DNA from: Sinohyriopsis cumingii
Lineage: Eukaryota > Mollusca > Bivalvia > Unionida > Unionidae
NCBI GenBank assembly: GCA_028554795.2
Contig: CM068827.1
Coordinates: 137,586,268 to 137,650,267, forward strand
Direction of reading: 5' to 3'
Length of the DNA: 64,000 bases
The first letter of the stretch is position 1; each line of letters opens with the position of its first letter. Below, one piece after another: positions 49,310 through 64,000 of this stretch. A program made the translations under genes and the position numbers. The notes below the pieces were generated by a model. It saw nothing but the letters and a program-made list of their open reading frames with translations. It had not been told where the DNA came from and did no database searches.

Positions 49310-50345
49310 TTGCGACTCTGAGGTCTCAATCTAAGCAATAGACAAGAGCGATAACCAACAAGTCTTGTAAAATTCAACAAATAATTTATTTTCCTTGAAT
49401 ACAAGGTAAAAACTTAAAATGTATTTCGAAATACATCCTCAAAGGTCCAAATAAGTTCTGTCGCTAGTCCTAGCGAATGAATCTAAAACTTTAAATTCAA
49501 GATCCAGTACTGAAGGTGTGGTTGTGTCACTAGTCTTGAATGTACTAATGTACCAATAGCCTAAAGTGTGATGCACTAATAGTCTATCAATTTACCACAA
49601 AAATAAAACCTAAGATGTCCTTGTCTGAATTCACTAAGATTCCAAATTTATGTTTCTGTCCAAGAATATTATATAAGAGGAATTGTTATTTTCAGTGACT
49701 TATACTTTGAATAAATCATACCAAAATCTGAGCATATAATAAATAATACCAAAATCTGAGCATATAATAAATAATACCAAAATCTGAGCATATAATAAAT
49801 ATTACCAAAATCTGAACATATAATAAATAATACTAAAATCTGAGCATATAGTAAATAATACCAAAATCTGAACATATAATAAATAATACTAAAATCTGAG
49901 CATATAGTAAATAATACCAAAATCTGAACATATAATAAATAATACCAAAATCTGAGCATATAATAAATAATACCAAAATTTTAACATATAATAAATAATA
50001 CCAAAATCTGAACATATAATAAATAATACCAAAATCTGAACATAAAATAAATAATACCAAAATCTGAGCATAACATCAAGAGTGATTCTGCTACAAGATA
50101 TTAAACCACGAATGAGTAATTTCTCAAGTAAATACGATTATAAGCCCCTTTACTTGACATAGGTTACAATAAGCTTTTTCTGAAAATGCTATGTTTATTC
50201 TGTAAATTTTTATTTCCATAACAATCTAGGTTCTTTATGGGATAAAATCTGTTACTAAAATTATAAAGAAGAACGTGGTAAGCATAATGCCCTTGCCTCA
50301 AACTAAGATAATGATCCTAATATTTAACCCACTATTATAAAAATG
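49310..50345. repeat. Dispersed repeat family, copy B, carrying a 28-bp minisatellite
   Basis: Its ends resemble copy A at 35,390-36,170, but copy B is about 250 bp longer because it contains the minisatellite at 49,711-50,071, which is absent from copy A. The class of the repeat is unknown. Confidence 0.5.
49711..50071. repeat. 28-bp AT-rich minisatellite
   Basis: About 13 units of ACCAAAATCTGAGCATAT plus AATAAATAAT. Units alternate at GAGC/GAAC, ACC/ACT and ATAATA/ATAGTA, giving a partly dimeric (56-bp) order around 49,820-49,930. Three units span 84 bp, so all three minus-strand frames read as the same peptide repeat. Confidence 0.93.
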
Positions 50346-50474
50346 TTAGCTATGTATTATTTGTTTATCATTTTTCCTTGTATTAACCAGGTTTTTTAAT
50401 GCTTTATTTGGTACTAAACGTTTATGGTTTAGCGATTTTTGTCTCAAGAAGATACATTTCGAATTTCCCTCTTC

Positions 50475-50543
50475 TCGTGAGATATCACATTTGGGATGCC
50501 TCTTCGTTTATATAAATGAATTCCCTCTTCTCAAGAGATATCA
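50475..50543. repeat. 56-bp motif, left of the helicase-like fragment
   Basis: TCACATTTGGGATGCCTCTT, then AATGAATTCCCTCTTCTC. The same motif occurs about twice at 51,041-51,150, on the other side of the RecQ-like fragment. Confidence 0.75.
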
Positions 50544-50589
50544 CCATCTTCGCTAGCCAAGGTTCCGATGTGTTAACCCTATCTACACC

Positions 50590-50952
50590 TTGGCGGATCG
50601 TACAGATGTTTCAAAGCTTTGTCCTAGTGCCATCTATTGGATTTCGTGTGTTGTGTCCCTAACTATGCAATGCCAAATAATCAATAGCGTGCAACAGTGG
50701 TGCGTTGTATGCCGGCTGAAAATGGTGGAGGAAGTTGACTTCAAGAGAATGCTTTGGAAGTTTAACGTCGATAGTATGACTATATACCAAAGAGAAGCTA
50801 TTACATGTGTATTTAATAGAAAGGATGTATTTGTCCAAACACAGACCGCCAGTGGAAATTTGCTAATTTATGAGCCCATTCCAGTTGTATGCTCCACTTA
50901 TCTAGGTCTTGTTGGGACAGTGATCAACTTTGAACAACTTGATCTTGATTGA
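50590..50952 (+). pseudogene. RecQ-family DNA helicase fragment, decayed
   Basis: An open frame of 120 codons whose second half (about 50,740-50,890) looks like the start of a RecQ-type helicase domain: a Q-motif-like YQREAI, then NRKDVFVQTQTASGNLLIY, which aligns with the GKDVFV...TGSGKS...Y Walker A region of RecQ proteins. The Gly-Ser-Gly-Lys-Ser core has become Ala-Ser-Gly-Asn-Leu, so ATP binding would be lost. No later helicase motifs follow, and I see no ATG in a good place. RecQ-like genes occur both as host genes and as passengers of transposons. The matching 56-bp motifs on both sides hint at a mobile origin, but that is a guess. Confidence 0.5.
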
Positions 50953-51040
50953 CTGCTGTGGTTTGCCGTCGCATCGACTGAAATTCACATACCAGAAGCA
51001 ACGAAATATCTGAACGATCTGCCAAGGTGTACATAGAGCT

Positions 51041-51150
51041 AACACATCACATTTGGGATGTCTCTTCTTTTATGCAAATGAATTCACTCTTCTCATGAGA
51101 CATCACACTTGGGATGTCTCTTCTTTCACGCAAATGAATATCTCTCATGA
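51041..51150. repeat. 56-bp motif, right of the helicase-like fragment, two tandem copies
   Basis: TTTGGGATGTCTCTTCTTTT, then ACTTGGGATGTCTCTTCTTT after 56 bp. Related to the motif at 50,475-50,543. Confidence 0.8.
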
Positions 51151-51315
51151 CATCCACGATACATGTAAAATATATAGTAACTGAACAGATTAGTTGAAAA
51201 AATGTACGAAACTTTCTTTTGCAATTAAGAGTTGGATGATGTTTCTTCTGAGTTTATCGTGGTATAACCTGTCAGTTGCCGAATCACATGGCAGATAACG
51301 CCCCGGCCGGCGCGT

Positions 51316-51317
<2 letters not shown>

Positions 51318-51414
<97 letters not shown>
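51318..51414. repeat. (CA)n followed by (AAT)n microsatellite
   Basis: CA run to about 51,348, then about 20 AAT triplets. The ORF on - across it (Tyr-rich) is a by-product. Confidence 0.95.
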
Positions 51415-53580
<2,166 letters not shown>

Positions 53581-53582
53581 TC

Positions 53583-53770
53583 TTACATATAATACAGGGC
53601 GACTCAAAGGGGCCTCCAACACTTTTACATAAAACATAAAGCAGGGCCACTCAAAGAGCCTCTGACACATTACATAAAGCAGGGCCTCTTAAAGGGGCCT
53701 CTTACACTTTTACATAAAGCAGGGCAACTCAAAGAGCCTCTTACATAATGTCGGGCGACTGAAATGGCCT
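53583..53770. repeat. Short tandem repeat, about 45 bp
   Basis: Four to five diverged units built on ACATAAAGCAGGGC, ACTCAAAG and GGCCTCT; spacing varies between about 40 and 55 bp. Confidence 0.75.
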
Positions 53771-53815
53771 ATTCTGAATTAAAATGCGATATACTTTTCA
53801 CTTAAATTTACTCGG

Positions 53816-53850
53816 CCCCCCCCCCCCCCCCGGTAGGGGGGTGAGGGGGG
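53816..53850. repeat. C16 run followed by G-rich run (hairpin or G4 potential)
   Basis: Sixteen C bases are followed directly by ggtaggggggtgagggggg. The C run and G runs can pair into a hairpin, and each strand has runs able to join a G-quadruplex. The homopolymer length may be a sequencing artefact. Confidence 0.8.
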
Positions 53851-53871
53851 CGATTTTTTTACCAGGCGAAG

Positions 53872-53935
53872 TAAGTTCTGTGGTGGCTCAGTGGTCAGCG
53901 TATAACACTAGCAACCGGAAAAGGTTCAGTTTTGA
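53872..53935 (+). mobile_element. tRNA-like SINE head fragment
   Basis: An A-box-like tggctcagtgg (53,884-53,894) is followed about 37 bases later by a B-box-like ggttcagtttt. The spacing fits a tRNA-derived promoter. The B box is degenerate and no body or tail is recognised, so it is a fragment at best and not a working tRNA gene. Confidence 0.3.
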
Positions 53936-54289
53936 ATAAACGTGTGATATCATCGTAGTCGGCTACCGTTGTGTGTCCTTATTTTAAAAGTACTCTACTC
54001 CAATTACCGTAATTGAATAACTTTTATATGTTCCTATGTCGCAAAACATAAGACCAAACATTCACTCGCACCGAAAACTTATTTCTTTTGTCCATTACAT
54101 CCTTCTCATAGAGGTGTAATGTATTGGCCCTACCTTTTCAGTGACTTGATACCCAAAGTAAAACGTATGCAAATTATGTAAAACGTTTTAACAAATATAG
54201 TAAGATAGCACGAAAAAATAGGTAAAACGCTTTTTATTGTAACTATCACAAAACGTTATAGAAAATTAAAGATTTTAGCAAGTTTATAA

Positions 54290-54620
54290 ATGTAAATATT
54301 AGTAGCACCAGTGCTAGTGGATTTCTTAGTAGTAGTAGTAGCGGTAGTAGTAGCAGTATTAGTGTTGGTGACAGTAGTAGAAGTATAAGTGGTGGTTTTA
54401 GGTGCAACATCAGTGTTGGTAGTATAAGCAGTAGCATTGACGGTGATGGCTATAGCAGCCGTAACAGCAGCAACAGTAGTAGTATGAGTAGTGGTAGTAG
54501 TAGTAGTAGTAATAGTATTAGTGGTTGTGGTAGTATTAATAATTGCTGAGGCGGTGGTTATATTAGTTGCAGCAGTATCGGCAGTGATAGTATTGGTTGT
54601 GGCAGTCGTAATAAGAGTAG
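54290..54620. repeat. Degenerate AGT/GTA triplet-rich tract
   Basis: About 330 bp dominated by TAGTAG/GTAGTA with many changes. It leads into the 51-bp minisatellite. Val-rich (+) and Thr-rich (-) ORFs are by-products. Confidence 0.85.
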
Positions 54621-54625
54621 AAAAG

Positions 54626-55320
54626 AGGATGACCATCAGTAGTAATAGTTTTAGCGATTCTTATACATCAGGAAAGAGGATGACCATCAGTAGTATTAGT
54701 TTTAGGGGTTATTATACATCAGGAAAGAGGATGACCATCAGTAGTATTAGTTTTAGCGGTTCTTATACATCAAGAAAGAGGATGACCATCAGTAGTATTA
54801 GTTTTAGCGGTTCTTATACATCAGGAAAGAGGATGACCATCAGTAGTATTAGTTCTAGGGGTTATTATACATCAGGAAATAGGATGACCATCAGTAGTAT
54901 TAGTTTTAGCGGTTCTTATACATCAAGAAAGAGGATGACCATCAGTAGTAATAGTTTTAGCGGTTCTTATACATCAGGAAAGAGGATGACCATCAGTAGT
55001 ATTAGTTCTAGGGGTTATTATACATCAGGAAATAGGATGACCATCAGTAGTATTAGTTTTAGCGGTTCTTATACGTCAAGAAAGAGGATGACCATCAGTA
55101 CTAATAGTTTTAGCGGTTCTTATACATCAGGAAAGAGGATGACCATCAATAATATTAGTTATAGCGGTTTTTATACATTAGGAAAGATGATGACCATTAG
55201 TAGTATTAGTTATAGCGGTCCTTATACATCAGGAAACAGGATGACCATCAGTAGTATTAGTTATAGCGGTTCTTATACATCAAGAAAGAGGATGACCATC
55301 AGTAGTATTAGTTATACCAT
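54626..55320 (+). repeat. 51-bp minisatellite in 153-bp trimers, open in one frame
   Basis: Thirteen full 51-bp units (first at 54,626, fourteenth partial unit at 55,289, exactly 13 x 51 bp) starting AGGATGACCATCAGTAGTAT. Translated on + they read RMTISSISFSGSYTSGK with regular changes: units ending in SYTSGK, YYTSGK/N and SYTSRK follow each other in threes for the first nine units, which shows a 153-bp higher-order period. The frame is open from 54,491 to 55,348 (285 codons). The leading part is the Val-rich triplet tract, so I think the ORF is a by-product of a 17-codon period. A secreted or structural Ser-rich repeat protein cannot be ruled out from sequence alone. Confidence 0.85.
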
Positions 55321-55477
55321 CATTTGCTCTAGCATATTACTAAAGTGACACTGAAGTTTAAAATTAAATGATTTTGAACCATGACACAGTTTTATTTTAA
55401 AGAACAACGAATTTTGGTCTTCATAATCTATTAGAGCTTTTTGAAATATTTTGAACTTTATATTTTAAAACGAGGCA

Positions 55478-55930
55478 ACCTATCGCAAAATGATTAATAT
55501 TCATGCATATATGTGTCAAGATTAATATTCATGCGTTTTTTATGTAAAGAATAATATTCATGCGTTTTTGGTGTCAAGATTAATATTCATGCGTTTTTGG
55601 TGTCAAGATTAATATTCATGCGTTTTTTATGTAAAGAATAATATTCATGCGTTTTTGGTGTCAAGATTAATATTCATGAGTTTTCGTCTCAACATCAAAT
55701 TTCATCCCGTTTGGTGCCAAGATTATTCATGCGTTTTTGTGTCAAATGTAAAAGTCATGCGTTTTAATGTCAGCATCGATATTCATGCTTTTTTTGTGTC
55801 AAGTTAAATATTCATGTGCTTTGGTGTTCAGATTAATATACATGCGCTTTGGTGTATAGTTTAATAGTATTGCGCTTTGGTGTTAAGATTAATATGCATG
55901 CGTTTTGGTGTAAAGATTAATATTCATGCA
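55478..55930. repeat. 29-bp minisatellite
   Basis: About 15 units of AAGATTAATATTCATGCG plus TTTTTGGTGTC, near-perfect at 55,500-55,670 and decaying to the right. Confidence 0.92.
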
Positions 55931-58900
55931 AGATAGTGAGTATTAAATATTTACAAACTATCAAAATATTCAGTCATCCTTTTTAAAGGAAACTTTCATG
56001 CATTCTTCAAAACAAATAGTATGGTAAACGATGTTGTACATTTGGAGAATTCTTCGAATAGTGTTAGCGACACAAACAGAACTAATTTAAAAGATTTACG
56101 TAAACTTTAAATTCTCTACGTTTTAACTTTAAATCCGGCATATAAGTTTAATAAGTCATTTGAGATTTTTTAAGGCGTTGTACATAATACAAATTTACTC
56201 AAAGAAACGTATTCTGTTCGTCAAGACTGGGAATTTTAATTAAATTTTAAAAACTAAATATGAACTTAAACTTCTCTCTTCATTTAAATCTTTTTTAAAT
56301 TTCAAACCTTCTATTTATTAAAATTTGGATCTTCCGTCCAATATTGTGTGTGTGTGTGTGTGTGTGTGTAATTTTCAAAAACTTTTTGCTTCTCATTCTT
56401 TTCTATTTCTTAGTATTATAAATGCGTATCGTTAGGTGGTTCGATACGAGACAAGAGAGAGAGAGAGAGAGAGAGAGATTCTGCACATAGACTTACTGAA
56501 TTTTCTTCATTAACTATACTCTGTTAAGATATTATTGAACTTTTTATCAATAACGTTTACGAACTAACAAAACGCACTGATTATAAATTCGAAGTATTAA
56601 CAAAGAAAATAGAAAACCAGTTAAAGTTCAAAGAAAATTAAATCGCCAAATCCAGACTATGTAGAATTTCTGTGTAAGATGATTTGGCAAAGATGTTTGT
56701 CTTATATTAACGCGATCACGTAAAGCGCTATTTAGGAACAAAACTACTTTCAAGACAATCGTTTCGACAGTTTCCAAATTAAGTAAATAAAACATGTTTC
56801 TAGAACACGATTACCCCACTAACTCCAATTTTACAATAGCAGTGTGTTCTTCTGTCCATGACGGCTCCACAAACGAACGACTCGGTTACAATACATGAAA
56901 CTTATATAACCCGAAAATCTTAGATAACATTGAATGGAGTTTGAAATGTAGGTTATACCAGCCTGCTGTTGTGGATGAGTATTGCAGTCACTACGACCTA
57001 ATAAGATAAGAAGCTGCACCATTCTGCAGCCAAATTGACGTTTGTTCAGAATTTAGCACTATTCACAGGTCTGAAATTCTGAACACACTGGTCTTTTTTC
57101 TTTTTTTTTTGGAAGGACAGCTGCTCAAATCAAAAGGCATTCACAATATTGTATGACTATGCTGCTAACAAAGCATGTGTTATGTATATTTAATTTGTAT
57201 TGTGTGCTTGAACTTTATCCTTTGGACCTACTCGATTAATGACATTTTACTTATGTTTACTTAGATCTGAATTCAGGACAATATGTTATCTACCTTATTA
57301 GGTCTGATTTCTAAGTTATTTATAAGTTGTTTCCGGTGACCGAGTTTAAGGTCTAGCCTTATTTCAAAATGTTTGGAATATTCTGGAAGGAAACGTTTGA
57401 CCCACAGCCTGGTTGTTTTATAGTGTCTTTGTTTTTTTAAATATAAGACTGAGGTTATAAACGAAGTTTTCGTTCCTATTTTAGTATACGTCTTTATTGG
57501 GTCACTTTTATTTATGTACAGATAAAATTTGCTTCATCTGGTAAAGTATGTATTGATCTACGATGAGTTTTAGTGCGTGCCTAAATTCAGTTTGCTAAAC
57601 TGTTTCCTATAAAGATTGTTTCCAAAGAGAACGATATAAATTATTTAATATTTACGTTTTCAAGCACATCCTTAACGTTTCACTCGTACTGTTCTTGTAG
57701 TACATCTAATTGCATCTTTCCGGCTTTTCTGTCCCTTAAGATTTCTCTAAAAACCTTTTGCTTTTAAATTCACTTTGGTTTTTTAGCACAAGCATGGTAT
57801 GCAAACGTATGTCAATGGCAAAGTGTATTGGTATATACTATTATAATTTCCATATCCTATCAGGTACGCAATCTCTATTTGCAACTGGTTATTTTGACCT
57901 GTTTGATTCGATCCTTCAATAGACTGAAATATTTGAAAAGAACTGGACTTTCAGACTTTAGGGCTCTTAAAAATACTTTGGTCGCCTTGTTATGCAAGGT
58001 CTGTGACGTTAAAGATATCCTAAAAATGAATTATGTCTGATAAATTACCTATAGGTGTTTTCAGCAAACCTGTGGTAAATCCGTCTAAAACGTGTTCTTT
58101 AGTTTCAAGCAATATGCGACATTTGTTTAATTCTTTGACGTGAAATAAATAATTTCAGCTTTTTCTGAATGTTTTCGTTCCTATGGTTATTTCTCAAACA
58201 GATACTTCATATAATGACTAACCATGCGTTGTTTGAAATATAACTTTGTGTTTTCTATAACTCAGTTTGTTTCCTTTCAATCGATTCGGATTGTTTAACC
58301 GAGTAATGTGTACAAGCTTTTCAAAAATTGTACTTCAAAAAGAGGCCGAACGACCGCTTGTATAGTTACCCATGTCAAATACATGTACGTCACTAGTAGC
58401 TTCCATACAGCGCACTGTTATACCCATCTTGCTATTTATTGTTGATGCTATATATCTCCCTGTTATCAGCAAGAGTAGTTATTGTGATGTTTTTATCTTG
58501 AGTTTCTAAACAGCCCGAGTCTTATTTGTATTTGCTTTTAACATTGATTTTAAATATACTGGTAACTATTGGAATGTGAACGCACTCAACGGAATACGCA
58601 TACAACGTATTCGATGATAAAATTGTATACGACGCCGTGTAATCAACTTTTGTTTTTAAATTTGCTTTTTTTCATGGCGGTTCATCTTAAAAACATCGAA
58701 CATGAAATTAAGTCAATGAAACACGCTCGTACAATAATTTGCATCCGTGTTAAAAGAGCTAATTTTTAATTGATTGGCAATGTAATCGAGCTTTGTTCTC
58801 GTTGATGCTTTCGAAATAATGCCATTAAATATTGATGAGAAACGTATTGTCTTCGGAAAGGAAACCAGATATTTGCAAAGAAGTGGACCCGACATGGATT

Positions 58901-59360
58901 TTGACTAAAAAGAATACAATTTACGTCCCTATTATCTACTCGTATAGCAGGTGATCCCTACGGAGAATGAGGTAGACTGGGATTTTGTATCACATATTGA
59001 TTTGGCAGAAAAGGGTCTGCACTACTTTTGTTCCAGATATGTTAGCACACAAACAGCGTAGCTCCAACACTGCCATGCCAATGTTTCAAATGCGACCTTC
59101 CTCGAAAGCTGATATCATTTTTGTTGGCGTCAAATTTATAATAAAGCAATACATTTTAAGCTTGAGGCAGATTCATAAAATAATGTTCGCAAATAATGGA
59201 ATATATGCATCAATTTTAAATGAAGGCATATTATGTTTATATTGATCCATCATGACCATTTTAACAAAAGGACGAATGTAAAATATGTAGGTGCAATTAG
59301 TGTTGCATTTTCATTAAATACAAAAGTAATTAGAACCCATGGTATAGTGTTGAAGCAAAT
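55931..59360. other. AT-rich sequence with short microsatellites, no gene recognised
   Basis: Contains (GT)n at 56,345-56,369 and (GA)n at 56,454-56,478. ORFs of 60-86 codons (for example 57,828-58,040, 58,569-58,769 and 58,985-59,245 on +) have no motif that I recognise. No RNA gene seen. Confidence 0.5.
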
Positions 59361-59621
<261 letters not shown>

Positions 59622-59883
59622 GATAGATAGATATAAATGCTATAGATATATAGTATTACTCTGTATCAATGATATACGACGAGCTGTATAATTTTTTTTA
59701 TTAGAAGGAAGCAAGGCTTGCCGAGTTCCCTTTAAATGACAAATTATACAACGAGTTGTATAACATTGATACAGCGTACATAATATACATATATTTTATT
59801 TATATCACATACCAATACGTATAATTGCCCTTTGAACGTAGTTAAGATTAAATAATGGCAGCTGTGTATTGACCGAGTGAATT

Positions 59884-59902
59884 CTCTCTCTCTCTCTCGC
59901 TG

Positions 59903-59995
<93 letters not shown>
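59884..59995. repeat. (CT)n followed by (CA)n microsatellite
   Basis: About 90 bp of CT with few interruptions, then about 10 CA repeats. Confidence 0.95.
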
Positions 59996-61843
<1,848 letters not shown>

Positions 61844-61988
61844 TCAGTTGGCCCTAGACCAAACTGTTTTTTTCCCTACTGTTATGTATATTTGATTTAA
61901 ATATATCTGATTTAATATATATTTATGTTAATTTAATTGTTTGTTTGTCAGTTTTCATTTTTTTATTTTTCATTACATGTTATTGTAA

Positions 61989-62841
61989 TGTAAATGTATT
62001 CACTGGACATGATACGTTTTCCAGAAAATAGTTTGACCTTGACTGTTCATTTTAATAAACACCAAATGTTGACCTGGATCCTGACCTTAATTCAAAATTA
62101 GTAGCTGCCACGTAAATAAGTTCTATTTTTAATTTAAAATGTTTGGTTATTGTCAAGGTAATGATGGGACTACGTAGTTTAAGATGTAAACGATTTTTTA
62201 AATTTTATTCTTAGAAATAAATGATTGGTTTTTGTCAGGATCATGTTAGGCGTACGTGATAAAAACATGATCACGTGATCCCCCTTTCGAATTCGCAACT
62301 TAGGGATTTTTGAAACTGCGCTTTAGAATACGATATAACCTTTGTTTTAGAGAAATAATCTCAGTTTGGCTTTTTTCTTTACACGTCAAAGTGTATGTTG
62401 TGTTGTTTGGAGTTATTTCAAATTATTTGGATTCGAAAGGATCAATTTTTTTTTTCCTGGAAAATACGTGTGCTCATATGAAATTCTTGAACAAAGACAT
62501 CTCTTATAAAAAATATTATTTGGATTTCCAAAGCCGGAGTGATATTTCTTCTTTCTACAAGGAACTGTAGACTTTAACACACTACAGGTTACAGCATACG
62601 TCATCATCTTCGGATTCTTCGTCGGGACTCGAACTTGAAATCATTAGAATATTTTATTATTATGATTTCTAAAATTTTATTCGTGGATTATTCTTGGATT
62701 ATTTTTTGATTTGATTCTTAAAACCGTAAATTCTTTTTTTCTCCCTTTTTACAGTATTTTTCCAGGGAAATAAATTATTATATTTTTTAAAGCTAAATGT
62801 TTTCAGTCTGTTTTGTGTAACTGTTTATTCGAGCCTAAACA
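61989..62841 (+). mobile_element. Solo LTR of the Ty3/Gypsy family
   Basis: 853 bp, TGTAAA to CTAAACA, aligned over its whole length with the LTR at 44,790-45,647. There is no gag-pol next to it, so it most likely formed by recombination between two LTRs. It is flanked by tgtaa (61,984-61,988) and cgtaa (62,842-62,846), a 5-bp target duplication with one change. The palindrome GATCACGTGATC is kept at 62,269-62,280. ORFs inside (for example 62,310-62,570) are LTR sequence. Confidence 0.85.
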
Positions 62842-62846
62842 CGTAA

Positions 62847-64000
62847 GAAAAGACTACTTCATGTATAAGAAGGCATCACATGGCCATGACAGACCGCTTT
62901 GACCTTTTGATAACACATTAACCACCTTTGTACAATGGATTCAGCACGGTTCATCATAGATTGACCGATTCGTCCGTTTTTGTGTATTACTAATGTAAAC
63001 CAACTGACGTAGAGCAGACCCACAAGGACGTGCATTTTACAACCACCATTTTTTCATGAAACAACGAACAAATGCAACTTACTGTTCGATTCCATGAAAT
63101 TGAAAGTTTGCCCGTTCATAATTATTACACAAAAAGAGATTTCGTTTATTTTATACGTTAGCTGCAAACAATCCATGCAGACAAGCACATATTAGGAATA
63201 GCTTCTTGATTTTGGTCTGTCGGGGGGGGGGGGAGGAGGAGGGTCATTGTGATATGCGGTCAGGTCATTACTGTCCTATGCTATGAATAAATACAATATT
63301 GGTGACAATACAATGCCAATGAGGTAATCGGTATGGAAGAGCCGTGTGATGACTCCTGCACAACTAGCTTCAGGTGGTATTCAGTGATATCAATTGAATA
63401 CACTTTATGTAAAATATAGAAAATGTAGATTCACAACAAAATAAAGAGACTCATGGAGGATCAATTTTTAATCAAGAAGAGACTCTTTAAAATAAGCAAA
63501 CATAGTCACACGCCAGACACACGGTTATTAAGAATGCACGCTGACCTCGACATTTCCAACATAATGTAAATTGTCCAGTTTTTTGAACAGAAAATAAACA
63601 CGCAGGTATAATTAGATCAAAATGTGAAGTTCATTGGAACCTTGCTGGTATAAACGATTTTTTTTTAAAAAAACGGTAGAGATTTTTTTAAGAAATATCT
63701 GTAGCTTTAGATGTTTTGTTTCAAGTTACTAAATGCGAGTGAGCAAATAGTCTTTTAAAAAAAACCAACAAAAATGAATTTGTATAAAAATATGTGCAAA
63801 CGGATGGTGAAATTTGACCTCAAATACAGCCGTCATGTGCATATTGCATTCTGTCAGCAGCTGTAAAAAATACATTCCCCCATTGACAAAACTTGTAGTA
63901 CAAACGACTTATCAAGGAAATATGGTGAATACTTTCCATGAATCGAATTCTTGAATAACTTGAATATAAATAAAGGTGGCAGGAAACCGACGAGAACGAC
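62847..64000. other. AT-rich sequence to the window end, no gene recognised
   Basis: A run of 12 G's followed by AGGAGGAGGG lies near 63,221-63,243. No coding or RNA feature supported. Confidence 0.4.

Overview
This is a 64-kb piece of an animal (metazoan) genome, not a bacterial or viral one. I recognise no intact host gene, tRNA, rRNA or CRISPR array. The evidence for an animal is two different non-LTR retrotransposons (LINEs), tRNA-derived SINEs, a Ty3/Gypsy remnant with its LTR, a Maverick/Polinton-like remnant, a hAT-like MITE, long satellite arrays and abundant microsatellites. The SINE type and the TE mix make a mollusc or another lophotrochozoan my best guess, but that is inference only.

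Layout. (1) 1-29,545: one large satellite domain. The first part (to about 22.26 kb) is built from a 48-bp unit and the rest from a 45-bp relative of the same unit. Two near-full-length LINEs sit inside the 48-bp part. One is an I/Nimb-like element on + (1,547-8,326) with a perfect 12-bp target-site duplication. The other is an RTE-like element on - (9,717-13,650). A tRNA-derived SINE (23,608-23,840) sits in the 45-bp part. All three insertions fall in the same short stretch of the satellite unit. Because 48 and 45 are both multiples of 3, the arrays carry long open frames on both strands; I treat these as by-products, not genes. (2) 29,887-30,717: an unrelated 35-bp satellite. (3) 31-39 kb: AT-rich sequence with a second SINE copy bounded by a 9-bp duplication, one copy of a dispersed repeat, a hAT-like MITE and two unrecognised membrane-segment ORFs on -. 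(4) 39.6-43.1 kb: a decayed Maverick/Polinton-like element, shown by a retrovirus-type integrase on + (about 40.70-41.40 kb) converging on a protein-primed family B DNA polymerase on - (about 41.84-43.11 kb). Both are frameshifted and lack catalytic residues. (5) 43.18-45.65 kb: a Ty3/Gypsy gag-pol remnant without reverse transcriptase, followed by its 858-bp LTR. A solo LTR of the same family lies at 61,989-62,841. (6) 46-64 kb: AT-rich repeat-dense DNA with an inverted-repeat element, a 475-bp-spaced duplication, a second dispersed-repeat copy holding a 28-bp minisatellite, a RecQ-helicase-like pseudogene fragment, a 51-bp minisatellite organised as 153-bp trimers, a 29-bp minisatellite, and long (TA)n, (CT)n and (ATCT)n tracts.

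No pathway or operon is present. The window is a heterochromatin-like archive: satellite amplification, repeated LINE/SINE landing in the satellite, and nested decay of a DNA virus-like transposon and an LTR retrotransposon. Coordinates of repeat edges are by eye and may be off by some tens of bases.
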